Assembly: GCF_001553785.1 (NCBI RefSeq)
Contig: NZ_LOJP01000001.1
Coordinates: forward strand, 2,040,698 to 2,104,697
Direction of reading: 5' to 3'
DNA length: 64,000 bases
Source of the DNA: Actinoplanes sp. TFC3
Lineage (GTDB): Bacteria; Actinomycetota; Actinomycetes; Mycobacteriales; Micromonosporaceae
The first letter of the stretch is position 1; each line of letters begins with the position of its first letter. The notes under the pieces are model-generated. The model ran no database searches. It was given only the letters and a program-made list of their open reading frames with translations, and was not told the origin of the DNA. Below are positions 39,220 through 48,479 of this stretch, in pieces. A program made the translations under genes and the position numbers.

Positions 39220-42200
39220 AGCGCGTGTTCCGCCGGCGGCTCGCGGTAGCCAGCTCGGTCTTCTTGGCCGCCACCTTTCTGCACGCCTGGCCTGCCGCTG
39301 CCGTCCCCAAGGCCGAAGACCGGCTCAAGCCGCATGCTGGCGTCTCCATCGACGGGCGTGGCGCCAAGACCAAGACGGTCGACATCCCGCAGATGCCATC
39401 GAGCACGCCGGCGACACCGGTATGGCCGAAGGCAGGAACCACTCCCGTCGACGTGGCGGCGAAGGCGAAGACGGTCGATGCCGCCGGAAAGGTGGCGCTG
39501 CGGTCCGCCGACGGCAAGGGGCAGCACGTGTCGGTGGAGGTCCTGGACCGTGCCGCCAGCGCGAAAGCCAAGCGCGACGTTGTGCTGAAGGTGCGTCCCG
39601 ACGAGACCGGCACGGTCGACGTGTCGCTCGACTACAGCGGGTTCCGTACCGCATATGGCGCCGACTGGTCCGACCGGCTGCGGCTGGTGCAACTGCCCGA
39701 TTGTGCGCTGACCACCCCTGATGCCGCGAACTGCCAGGAAACTGAGCTTTCCACCACGAACGACGGCACCTCGGTCTCCGCGCCGGTCACCGCAAAGGCT
39801 GCGGGTACGGTCGTCGCCTTGGCCGCCGCCGATTCCAGCGGAACCGGTGACTTCGGGGCCACCTCGCTCGCGCCATCCGCGACGTGGGGCGACAGCGGTA
39901 ACAACGGTGCTTTCAACTGGTCGTATCCCATGGAGGTGCCGCCGTCGCTGGGCGGACCGGCGCCCACAATTTCCTTGGGCTACTCATCGCAAGCGGTCGA
40001 CGGACGCACCGCGGCAACGAACAACCAGCCCACCTGGGTCGGTGAAGGCTTCGGCTTCGAGCCCGGCTTCATCGAACGCCGATACGCCAGCTGCGCCGAC
40101 GACAACGATGACGACAAGCGCAAAGGCAACAACACCAACGACTCCGGCGACGAATGCTGGGGCACCGACAACGCCACGCTGTCACTCAACGGCGTCGGCG
40201 GCGGTGAGCTGATCTACAACGCTTCCGAGAAACGCTGGCACACCCGCAGCGACGACGGCATCCGCGTCGAGCGGCTCTTCAACGCGGCCAACGGTGACGA
40301 GGGCCCGGCGGGAAGTCAGGACGCCGGTGGCCCCGGTGAGCACTGGGTCGTCACGGCCACCGACGGTACGAAGTACTACTTCGGTCTCAACCGTCTGCCC
40401 GGCTGGACGAGCAGCGCGACCGAAACCAAGTCGGTCTACACCGTGCCGGTCGCTGGCAACCAAAGCGGCGAGCCCTGCAACAAGACCGCATTCAAGGACT
40501 CGTTCTGCAACCAGGCCTGGCGCTGGAACCTCGACTGGGTCGTCGATCCCGACGGTAACGCCATGTCGTACTGGTACAGCCCCGAGACCAACAAGTACGC
40601 CCGGTACGCCACCACCACCGACGTGGTGAGCTACGTCCGCGGCGGCAATGTCACGACCATGAAGTACGGCCAGCGCTCCGGCACCGCGTACGGCGTCGCC
40701 CCGATGAGCGTGGCGTTCACGACGGGCGACCGCTGCTTGACCGCCTGCACCACCAAGTCGAACTGGACGGACACCCCGCTGGACCAGGAGTGCACCGGCA
40801 CCACGTGCACCCAGTTCGGCCCGACGTTCTGGACGAAGCGCCGCCTCGCGACGGTCACCACGCGCATCGCCAAGGACGGCAAGGAAGACGGCCGGCTCGT
40901 CGACCGGTGGACGCTGACCCACAGCTACCCGGACACTACCGACGGCACCCGGCGGGGCATGTGGCTGTCGACGATCGGGCACACCGCGTGGGACGCGAGC
41001 AATGTCGCCATGACGGTGCCGAACGTGACACTCACCGGCGTACCGATGGACAACCGGGTCGACACCGCGCTGAGCAACGGTCTCAGGCCGATGCGGTGGC
41101 ACCGGTTGAAGACCATCACCACCGAGACCGGCGGCCAGATCGACGTCACGTACAAGAAAGCCGAATGTACGGCGGCATCCAAGCCGACCCCCGAGACCAA
41201 CACCAAACTGTGCTTCCCCGTGCGCTGGGCACCGCCGGACCTTGGTGGTAAGCCGGGCAAGGAGATCACCGACTGGTTCCACAAGTACGTCGTCGAGTCG
41301 ATCCGCGAGAACGACCTGACCAGCGAGGGTGAGGGCTTCCCGCTCACCACGCTGACGACGTACAAGTACGCCAACCCGGCCTGGCGCTACGCCGACGACG
41401 ACGGACTGACCCAGGACAAATACCGCACCTGGTCGCAGTGGCGCGGTTTCCGCAACGTCACCGCGACCAAAGGTGAGGACGGCGACCGGACCCGTACCGA
41501 CACCGTCTACTTCCAAGGCATGGACGGGGACCGCTCCAGCGCGAGCGACAAGAGCGCCGTCCGCAAGGTGACGCTCACCGACTCCAAGGGCAAAGCCACC
41601 ATTACCGATCATGACGATCTGTCCGGCTTCGTCCGCGAGACGATCGTCTACAACGGCCCGGACGGCAGCCCTATCAGCGGCACGATCTCCGACCCGTGGC
41701 TGGGCACGATCACCGCCACCCACAAGGTCACCACTGACACCCCCTCGGTGAACGCCCGCTACATCGACACGTCCGGCGTCTGGAACTGGACCGCCCTGGA
41801 CAACAACCGCGGCGACACGTGGACCCACAACACCACCGAATTCGACGCGTACGGCATGCCGACCGAAGTCACCGAGTTCGGCGACACCGCCAAGCCCGGC
41901 GACGAGAAGTGCGTGCAGACCGACTACGTACGCGACACCGGCTCGGCTTGGATGATCGCGTTCCCCTCGCAGGTGCGCACGTTCGCATTGCCCTGCACGG
42001 AGGTCAACAAGAGCGGCCGGGTCATCGCTGCGGACGAGGTCATCGGCGCGACCCGCACCAGCTACGACGACGGCGCCTTCGGTGCCGCCCCCAGCAAGGG
42101 CCACATCACCCGCAACGAGTCGTTCGAGGACTGGAAGAACAACGCGCCGGTCTACTTCACCACCAGCTCGATCTCGTACGACAAGACGTACGGGCGCCCG

Positions 42201-45200
42201 GAGACCACTACCGACGCGCAAGGCAAGACGACAACCACGACGTACACGACTAACGCCGCAGGCCAGATTACCCGCAGCGACGTGAAGAACCCGCTCGGGT
42301 GGAACGCGTACAACGTCGTCGACCCGGCAACCGGCGCCACGACGCTGGCGCACGACGTCAACGGCCGTGAGACCAACTTCAAGTACGATGCTCTCGGCCG
42401 CTTGCTCAGTGCCTGGAAGCCGGGTCGTGTGCCCGGCACGGACATCCCGGACGTCAATTACACCTACACGCTACGCAACAACGCAGCGAGTGTGGTGAAG
42501 GCCGACACGCTCAACGCAGCCGGCAAGGTCACGACGACGTACTCGTTCTACGACTCGTTGCTGCGTCCGGTGCAGACGCAGACTCCGGCGGCCACCGTGG
42601 GCATGCTCGTCAGCGACGTCTTCTACGACTCCGCCGGACGCGTGTCCACGACGTACGACGACTACTGGCGGGACAAAATCGCACCGTCGGCCACCCGCTA
42701 CATCCCGACCAAGGACAAGGACAGCGCGCAGGCCGGCCGTGACAACGTACTGTCCTGGTCCCGGACCCTGTACGACGGCGCCGGCCGCGAGACCAACAAG
42801 ATCCTCTTCTCCAAGCTGAACGAGAAGTGGCGCGCGTCCACGACCTACCACGGTGACCACGTCGACACCACGCCGCCCAGTGGCGGCACGCTGGAGAGCA
42901 AGTACGTCGATCCGCTCGGCCGCACCACGGAGATCCGCCAGTACCGCACCCGGGACTTCAGCGGCGCCTTCGACCGGATCAAGTACGCCTACAACGCCAA
43001 GGGCCAGCTCGCGAAGGTCACCGACCCCGCCGGCACGTACTGGGATTACGGCTACGACGTCCAGGGCCGGCAGAACTACAGCAAGGACCCCGACAAGGGC
43101 GAAAGCTGGATCAAGTTCAACCGCCTGGGCCAGATCGAGACGACAAAGGACGCCCGCAACCAGGTCCTCGCCTTCAAGTACGACGACCTGGGCCGCAAGA
43201 CGGGCCTGTTCCAGGATTCGGCGACCGGCACCCAGCTGGCCGGTTGGACGTACGACTCCCTGGCCGGCGGACTCGGCGTGCTGGCCTCCAGCAGCCGGTT
43301 CGTCGACGGCAACGAGTACAAGACGGCCACCACCACCCTCGACACCAAGTCCGGCAGGCCGACAGCTTCCACGATCACCATCCCTGCGAACGAGCAGGGG
43401 CTGGCCGGCACCTACACGTACCGGATGGGATACGCCCCCGACGGCACCCCGTCATCGAACACGATGCCGGCAATCGGCACCGGGACTGCCTATGCGCTGG
43501 CCTCCGAGCGGGTCAGCACGTCGTTCAACGACCTCGGCATGCCGACGACCATGAGCGCCACCATCAGCGGCTCGTTCGTCCCGGCGGTCTCCTTCACCGA
43601 GCACGGCGAACTGGCGACCGCCTACTTCGCCACCACCGAGAGCAAGACCCTGCAGGTCGTCAACGACTACGACCCCGCAACGCGCCGGCCGGTCGCATCC
43701 GAGGTGTTCCGCGAGCTCAGCCCCGCTGTGGTGTCGTGGAAGGAGTACAAGTACAACGACGCCGGCGAGATCTACCGCACCGAGGAGAAGGCTCCCGCAG
43801 CCGGTGCCGAGGTGCAGTGCTGGCGCGAGGACTACCTGCAGCGCCTGACCGACGCGTGGACGCCGAAGGACGGCAACTGCGACGCCGGACCGTCCCTCAC
43901 CGCGCTGGCCGACAGCACGAGCGCGCCCGCTCCGTACTGGACGTCGTGGACCTTCACCGACGGCGGTGACCGCAAGACCCAGGTCGAGCACAAGACCCCG
44001 GCGGGGGAGCGCAGCACCAGCTACACCTACCCGGCCGCCAACGCCGCGCACCCGCACTTCGTCACCGGCACCACCACAACGACGAGTGCCGCGACCACGG
44101 CCGCCGTGTACGAGTCGGATGCGGCGGGCAACACCACCTCGCGTCCCGGCAAGAACGGCCAGCAGGCCCTCACCTGGAACAGCGAAGGCCAACTGGCTTC
44201 GGTCCAGGACTCCGCCGGCGCCAGCCGCTACCTGTACGACGCCGACGGCAACCGGCTCATCACCACCGACGTCCAGGGAAAGACGCTGTATCTGCCCGGT
44301 CAGGAGATCCACGCCAACCCGACTGGCGTGGTCGACTCCTGCGTCCGCTATTACTCGTACGCCAGCAAAACCGCAGCCCAGCGTACGAGCAAAGGCTTGA
44401 CGTGGCTGGTCAGCGATCTGCAGAACACCGCCACGATGAGCGTCGACGCCACGACGCAGCAGGTGTCGGTCCGGCACCAGACCGCGTACGGCGAAAATCG
44501 TGACGGCGGCGACACGTGGGTCAACGACAAGGGCTTCCTGGGCATGACGGTCGACAAGACCGGCCTGGTCCACATCGGTGCCCGCGAGTACGACGCCGGT
44601 CTGGGCCGGTTCATCTCGGTCGACCCGCTGATGGACCTCACCGACCCGCAGCAGATGCTCGGCTATGCGTACGCCAACAACTCCCCGGTCAACTCCAGCG
44701 ACCCAACCGGCGAGTCGGTCGACACTGGCTGGGGTAACGGCAACGGCAAACGAATCAACCCCCGTAACGGTGACGTACTCGAAGACGGCGACAAGAACGG
44801 TACGGGCGGTGACCTCACCAAGCGGGGATCAACGCCAGCGCAACCCAAGAGCGGTTCGGGTAATGGCCACAGCGCCAGCAACAGCGGTGGCGGCAAGCAC
44901 AAGTCAGGCGACCACCAGCAGAAGAAGTGCAACTGGTGGTGCAAGTCCAAGGGCTGGGTCAGCGACCACAAGGCCGACATCGCCGGTATCGCCGTTGGTG
45001 TAGTCGTCGGGGTTGGCTGTGAGGCGGCGGTCGGCTGGACCGGCGTTGGCGCGGTCGGATGTGGGGTGCTGGCCGGAGCTGCCGGCTCGATCACCCACGA
45101 CCTGGTCGAGGGCGGGCACAGCGTGTCCGACATGGCCGGCAACGCCATAGTCGGCGGGCTCATCGGTGGTGTGACCGCTGGGCTGCTACCGGCTGCGGGA

Positions 45201-46175
45201 AGCGCCCTATCGAGTGGCGTGCGAAGTCTGATCACTCGGCAGGCGGCTGGGGGAGCGGCTCGATCTGCGGAGCGGCAGGCCGCGGGCGAGGTGGTTGAGG
45301 CTGTCGAGGAGCAGGCGGCCAAGTCTGCGACCAAGCCGGCCAGCAGTGCCGGTAAAGCTTGCCACAGCTTCGACCCGGCGACGCGGGTTGTCATGGCCAG
45401 CGGCGCGGCGGTGCCGATCAAGGACGTGAAGGTCGGCGACGCGGTTCTGGCGACGGACCCGCAGACCGGGCAGACGGAGTCGCGGCCGGTAGTCGAGCTG
45501 CACCGCAACCTGGACAAGGATCTGGCCGACGTCACGGTGCGCGATGCCGAGACGGGCAAGCAGGTCGTGCTGCACACGACCCAGCACCACCCGTTCTGGA
45601 GCGAGAGCACCGGGCGGTGGACTGACGCGGCGGCGTTGAAGCCGGGGGAGAAGCTGCACGCCCTCGACGGCGGCGTGGTGGTCGTGACGGCGGTGAAGAA
45701 CTGGATCGGTCACGCAGTGATGCGCGACCTCACCGTTGACGAGATTCACTCCTATTATGTAATCGCAGGACCGACGTCGGTTCTTGTTCATAATTGCGGA
45801 GAAGTAGCGTACAACAGCACGTCGCTGGGGAGAGCTGCGCATAATGCTCGTGTCAAGTCGGGTGTATCACCGGGACGAAACGTTGCAGCGGCCGACGTTG
45901 AAGGCCTTGATTCGCCCGTGATTGGTTTCAGTAAAGGTGAAGGTTATCATTCGGAGGAACATATCCTTGACCAACTCGCCAAAAAAGGAATCGATCCCAG
46001 CCGCATTAGAGCACTTTATAGCGATCGGCAACCCTGCGAGAATTGTGGCGGACTGTTGAAAGAAGCGCTAGCGCCTGGAACGCCGATCACCTGGTCTGTG
46101 CCCTGGGGAAGCAACCCAGCCATCAAGGGTGCATCAAACGATCTCTTGAAAAGAATGATTTCTGCCGCCGGATAA
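39216..46175 (+). CDS. RHS-repeat polymorphic toxin with HINT domain and C-terminal deaminase
   Basis: A 2319-residue secreted toxin. GTG 39216 overlaps the upstream stop (GTGA); a signal peptide follows (KRVFRRRLAVASSVFLAATF). The body is RHS/YD repeats (FKYDALGRLLSAW, YLYDADGNRLI), closed by the RHS core near residue 1783 (GAREYDAGLGRFISVDPL). A Gly-rich hydrophobic linker at 1925-2000 precedes a HINT protease-like domain starting at Cys2049 (CHSFDPATRV) and ending VLVHN near 2192, expected to release the tip. The last 127 residues carry a zinc deaminase signature, H2245-S-E2247 and P2273-C2274-x-x-C2277, resembling the XOO_2897-like toxin deaminases. GC falls from about 68% in the core to 47% in the tip. 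Confidence 0.9.
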   Translation: MKRVFRRRLAVASSVFLAATFLHAWPAAAVPKAEDRLKPHAGVSIDGRGAKTKTVDIPQMPSSTPATPVWPKAGTTPVDVAAKAKTVDAAGKVALRSADGKGQHVSVEVLDRAASAKAKRDVVLKVRPDETGTVDVSLDYSGFRTAYGADWSDRLRLVQLPDCALTTPDAANCQETELSTTNDGTSVSAPVTAKAAGTVVALAAADSSGTGDFGATSLAPSATWGDSGNNGAFNWSYPMEVPPSLGGPAPTISLGYSSQAVDGRTAATNNQPTWVGEGFGFEPGFIERRYASCADDNDDDKRKGNNTNDSGDECWGTDNATLSLNGVGGGELIYNASEKRWHTRSDDGIRVERLFNAANGDEGPAGSQDAGGPGEHWVVTATDGTKYYFGLNRLPGWTSSATETKSVYTVPVAGNQSGEPCNKTAFKDSFCNQAWRWNLDWVVDPDGNAMSYWYSPETNKYARYATTTDVVSYVRGGNVTTMKYGQRSGTAYGVAPMSVAFTTGDRCLTACTTKSNWTDTPLDQECTGTTCTQFGPTFWTKRRLATVTTRIAKDGKEDGRLVDRWTLTHSYPDTTDGTRRGMWLSTIGHTAWDASNVAMTVPNVTLTGVPMDNRVDTALSNGLRPMRWHRLKTITTETGGQIDVTYKKAECTAASKPTPETNTKLCFPVRWAPPDLGGKPGKEITDWFHKYVVESIRENDLTSEGEGFPLTTLTTYKYANPAWRYADDDGLTQDKYRTWSQWRGFRNVTATKGEDGDRTRTDTVYFQGMDGDRSSASDKSAVRKVTLTDSKGKATITDHDDLSGFVRETIVYNGPDGSPISGTISDPWLGTITATHKVTTDTPSVNARYIDTSGVWNWTALDNNRGDTWTHNTTEFDAYGMPTEVTEFGDTAKPGDEKCVQTDYVRDTGSAWMIAFPSQVRTFALPCTEVNKSGRVIAADEVIGATRTSYDDGAFGAAPSKGHITRNESFEDWKNNAPVYFTTSSISYDKTYGRPETTTDAQGKTTTTTYTTNAAGQITRSDVKNPLGWNAYNVVDPATGATTLAHDVNGRETNFKYDALGRLLSAWKPGRVPGTDIPDVNYTYTLRNNAASVVKADTLNAAGKVTTTYSFYDSLLRPVQTQTPAATVGMLVSDVFYDSAGRVSTTYDDYWRDKIAPSATRYIPTKDKDSAQAGRDNVLSWSRTLYDGAGRETNKILFSKLNEKWRASTTYHGDHVDTTPPSGGTLESKYVDPLGRTTEIRQYRTRDFSGAFDRIKYAYNAKGQLAKVTDPAGTYWDYGYDVQGRQNYSKDPDKGESWIKFNRLGQIETTKDARNQVLAFKYDDLGRKTGLFQDSATGTQLAGWTYDSLAGGLGVLASSSRFVDGNEYKTATTTLDTKSGRPTASTITIPANEQGLAGTYTYRMGYAPDGTPSSNTMPAIGTGTAYALASERVSTSFNDLGMPTTMSATISGSFVPAVSFTEHGELATAYFATTESKTLQVVNDYDPATRRPVASEVFRELSPAVVSWKEYKYNDAGEIYRTEEKAPAAGAEVQCWREDYLQRLTDAWTPKDGNCDAGPSLTALADSTSAPAPYWTSWTFTDGGDRKTQVEHKTPAGERSTSYTYPAANAAHPHFVTGTTTTTSAATTAAVYESDAAGNTTSRPGKNGQQALTWNSEGQLASVQDSAGASRYLYDADGNRLITTDVQGKTLYLPGQEIHANPTGVVDSCVRYYSYASKTAAQRTSKGLTWLVSDLQNTATMSVDATTQQVSVRHQTAYGENRDGGDTWVNDKGFLGMTVDKTGLVHIGAREYDAGLGRFISVDPLMDLTDPQQMLGYAYANNSPVNSSDPTGESVDTGWGNGNGKRINPRNGDVLEDGDKNGTGGDLTKRGSTPAQPKSGSGNGHSASNSGGGKHKSGDHQQKKCNWWCKSKGWVSDHKADIAGIAVGVVVGVGCEAAVGWTGVGAVGCGVLAGAAGSITHDLVEGGHSVSDMAGNAIVGGLIGGVTAGLLPAAGSALSSGVRSLITRQAAGGAARSAERQAAGEVVEAVEEQAAKSATKPASSAGKACHSFDPATRVVMASGAAVPIKDVKVGDAVLATDPQTGQTESRPVVELHRNLDKDLADVTVRDAETGKQVVLHTTQHHPFWSESTGRWTDAAALKPGEKLHALDGGVVVVTAVKNWIGHAVMRDLTVDEIHSYYVIAGPTSVLVHNCGEVAYNSTSLGRAAHNARVKSGVSPGRNVAAADVEGLDSPVIGFSKGEGYHSEEHILDQLAKKGIDPSRIRALYSDRQPCENCGGLLKEALAPGTPITWSVPWGSNPAIKGASNDLLKRMISAAG

Positions 46176-46242
46176 GGGTAGCTTTGCAAGACCGGTACCG
46201 GATAGCAGCGAGAGTCGGTCTGATCTAAAAGGTAAGTCATAG

Positions 46243-46662
46243 GTGGATTGGAAATCTTTAGTGGAATTCGATTATGGCGTAGTTAGTAGTGAAATCCGAA
46301 GCGCTTTATTAAATATTGCCACGTTCACTCGCAATATTATTCAACAAGCTGGTCTCTCGGTTCAAGTGGATGGAGAGTTGAGCAGTGTTGGGGCAGAGGT
46401 GGAAATTGATTTTGGAGATGACGCAGCTGGCGGAGTGTTCGTCACGTGGCACGCTGACCCGGCTTTGACCGAAGTTGCCGCGCAAAGTGTAAGCGACGGT
46501 CGCTTCGATGATCCCTCAATAATTCAATCAGGTGCAATATCCGAAGTAATGCGTGACGCAATCATCCAGATTCTGCAACTTGCGAAGTGCGTGGCAGAGC
46601 CCTCAAATGATGATATGCGCCCATTAGCGTTACGGGTGACTTCCATCCCACCTTCCTCTTAG
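46243..46662 (+). CDS. Candidate immunity protein for the RHS deaminase toxin
   Basis: A 139-residue acidic protein directly downstream of the toxin tip, where an immunity gene is expected. GTG 46243 follows AAAAGGTAA. It starts with a helix (LVEFDYGVVSSEIRSALLNI) and has a beta-rich middle (SSVGAEVEIDFGDDAAGGVF). No signal peptide or membrane segment is seen, fitting a cytoplasmic inhibitor. GC is only 38% in the first 60-base line counted, far below its surroundings, and matches the low-GC toxin tip, so the two probably moved together. The family is not recognised; the immunity role is inferred from position. Confidence 0.65.
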   Translation: MDWKSLVEFDYGVVSSEIRSALLNIATFTRNIIQQAGLSVQVDGELSSVGAEVEIDFGDDAAGGVFVTWHADPALTEVAAQSVSDGRFDDPSIIQSGAISEVMRDAIIQILQLAKCVAEPSNDDMRPLALRVTSIPPSS

Positions 46663-46700
46663 AGACGGCGGGATTCTTGGTGAATGCCGTGTGGCCTCTA

Positions 46701-46726
46701 GTGTCGCGTGTCTGATGTGTTTTGAC
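46701..46726 (+). repeat. IS630-type left terminal inverted repeat
   Basis: The 26 bases from GTGTCGCGTGTCTGA to TTTTGAC match the inverted right end (47638-47663) at 23 of 26 positions. The repeat is flanked outside by TA (46699-46700), the target dinucleotide duplicated by IS630/Tc1-type elements. Confidence 0.85.
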
Positions 46727-46750
46727 GGTGTTGGTGCGGGACAATGAGGC

Positions 46751-47666
46751 ATGTCGGTTGCTGCGCCGTTGGTTCTGCGTCCTGGTGATGGTGCGCGTCT
46801 GCGGGAGTTGACGCGCTCGTCGACGGCACCGGCTGGTCATGTGCAGCGGGCGCGGATGGTGTTGCTGGCTGCGGAAGGCTTGCCGAACGCCGAGATCGGA
46901 CGGCAGGTCGGGATGACCCGGCAGACGGTGATCGCCTGGCGGGCTCGATACGAGACCGGCGGGATCGACGCTCTCGCGGATCTGCCTCGTTCGGGCCGGC
47001 CGCCGGTCATCGAGGAGTCGGCGGTGATCACCTGCACGTTGAACCCGCCGCCGGACCTGCTCGGGGTGACGCACTGGTCAGCACGGCTGCTGTCGGATCA
47101 CCTGACCCAAGGCGGGATGCCGGTCAGCTTCGCCGGGGTCGCCCGGATCTGGCGGGACTGGGGGCTGCAGCCGCACCGGGCGCAGACGTTCACGTTCTCC
47201 ACCGATCCGCAACTGGAAGCCAAGATCCGTGACGTCGTGGGCCTCTACCTGGACCCACCGGCGAACGCGGTCGTGGTGTGCGTGGACGAGAAATCGCAGA
47301 TCCAAGCCTTGGACCGGACGGCGCCGCTGCTGCCGATACGATTCGGCGACGCGGAGAAACGCACCCACGACTACCGGCGCCACGGCACCACGACCCTGTT
47401 CGCCGCCCTTGAAGTCGCCACCGGGAAGATCACCGCGGACGCCTGCTATCAGCGGCACCGCAACGGCGAGTTCCTGGCCTTCCTCAAGCAGGTCGCCACA
47501 GCCCACCCGCCGCGGCACTTTCACCAGCGTCACCGACCTCATCGGCGCGATCCGCGCCTTCATCGACGCCTACAACCAGCGCTGCGAACCGTTCCGCTGG
47601 ACCAAGACCGCCGACCAGATCCTCACCAAAGCCAACCGTCAAAAGAACTCAGACACGCGACACTAG
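46751..47666 (+). pseudogene. IS630-family transposase with internal deletion
   Basis: The first frame gives an N-terminal helix-turn-helix (LPNAEIGRQVGMTRQTVIAW), the linker GGIDALADLPRSGRPP and the first catalytic aspartate in VCVDEKSQIQALDR. At about 47508-47515, after FLKQVATAHP, coding jumps to another frame, RGTFTSVTDLIGAIRAFID, and ends KTADQILTKANRQ with the stop inside the right repeat. The section with the second Asp (DNYxTHK) and the catalytic Glu (WLNxVE), about 70 residues in intact relatives, is missing. The product cannot be active. Confidence 0.85.
47638..47663 (-). repeat. IS630-type right terminal inverted repeat
   Basis: The inverted partner of 46701-46726 with three mismatches in the middle, followed by TA (47664-47665). 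The transposase stop codon lies across its outer edge. Confidence 0.85.
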
Positions 47667-47703
47667 ATCTGATTGGGCGGATCTTGGGTTGGGGAAAGAA
47701 CTG

Positions 47704-47985
47704 ATGTGGTATTTGCGAGTTGTGTGGCATCACGACTTTCCCGGTGAGCCGGTGGAGTACTTCTCGGAAGTGAACGAAGACGGGTGGGAGGTTAGTCGCG
47801 TGCAGTGCTATCGCGATGGCCGTCTCGAGTGGGCAGATGAATCTCAAGAGACTGACATGGCTGGCCTCAGTGGAATTCCGATCGCGGTCGAAGAAATAAC
47901 TCACAGCCAAATCTCAATGCATTCGGTACGTCTCTGGCAGAGTTTCAAAAAATTTGGCATGAAGCGCGCGAATGATAGCTTTTAA
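47704..47985 (+). CDS. DUF6881 family protein, possible second immunity gene
   Basis: A 93-residue protein matching DUF6881: MWYLRVVWHHDFPGEPVEYF, then a middle part WEVSRVQCYRDGRLEWADE and a Pro-Ile-rich turn before a helical end. ATG 47704 is chosen over the upstream TTG because GGGGAAAG is well placed. GC is moderate, below that of the core genes. DUF6881 genes are often found next to polymorphic toxin tips, so it may be an immunity protein left from an earlier tip. That role is inference. Confidence 0.7.
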   Translation: MWYLRVVWHHDFPGEPVEYFSEVNEDGWEVSRVQCYRDGRLEWADESQETDMAGLSGIPIAVEEITHSQISMHSVRLWQSFKKFGMKRANDSF

Positions 47986-48101
47986 CATTCCTTCAATTCC
48001 AACGCAGGAAATTGGCCATCTAAAGGCTCGATCTGTTTCCCAAAGGTACCTGCTGGGCGATGCAGAGTCGCTCGACAATTGCCACTACCTGCACTACGAG
48101 T

Positions 48102-48142
48102 GTGCGGTGGGCCGACCTCACAACCGGAGAAGCCCACCGCAC
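48102..48142. terminator. Hairpin terminator between DUF6881 and DUF3140 genes
   Basis: GTGCGGTGGGC (48102-48112) and GCCCACCGCAC (48132-48142) form a perfect 11-bp stem with a 19-base loop. It lies between convergent transcripts and ends ten bases from the stop of the minus-strand DUF3140 gene, so it can act in both directions. The remaining 115 bases after DUF6881 show no gene. Confidence 0.7.
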
Positions 48143-48152
48143 AAAGCACCGA

Positions 48153-48479
48153 TCATTTCTTCAGTGGATCGTGTCCCCAGTTCATCAGGGAGTACCGCCA
48201 CTTCGTCTCCTTCACGTCCCCGGACGGGCGCTGCGCCAGATGCCGGTGCACGTACCCCACCACCTTGCGCATGTGGGCCTCATCCGCCTCGCTCAGATCA
48301 CCTTTCTTCGTATGCAGGATCTCGATGATCTTCCGCCCGCTGTCATGCCCGACGGACTCCGCACTCGATGATGACTTCTGCCCGACCTCGCGCGACTCGT
48401 CGGTCTTGAGCCACTTCTCCAGCTCGGAGGCTGACATGTTGACCGCGTCCTTGAAGTCGGCGTACGTGTCACTTGCCAT
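48153..48479 (-). CDS. DUF3140 family protein
   Basis: A 108-residue, strongly charged protein: ASDTYADFKDAVNMSASELE, EKWLKTDESREVGQ, GHDSGRKIIEIL and VGYVHRHLAQRP. This is the pattern of DUF3140, a DNA-binding-like family common in actinobacteria and halophiles. Its ATG lies 11 bases inside the DUF2945 gene, with which it forms an operon. The function is unknown. Confidence 0.8.
   Translation of the reverse strand: MASDTYADFKDAVNMSASELEKWLKTDESREVGQKSSSSAESVGHDSGRKIIEILHTKKGDLSEADEAHMRKVVGYVHRHLAQRPSGDVKETKWRYSLMNWGHDPLKK

Larger units (their letters stand above)
46701..47663 (+). mobile_element. IS630-family element, internally deleted
   Basis: A 963-bp element bounded by 26-bp inverted repeats and TA duplications (46699-46700 and 47664-47665). 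It contains one broken transposase gene. The ends are intact, so it could still be moved by a related transposase elsewhere in the genome. It lies 38 bases after the immunity candidate, between it and the DUF6881 gene, inside the low-GC part of the toxin locus. Confidence 0.85.
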
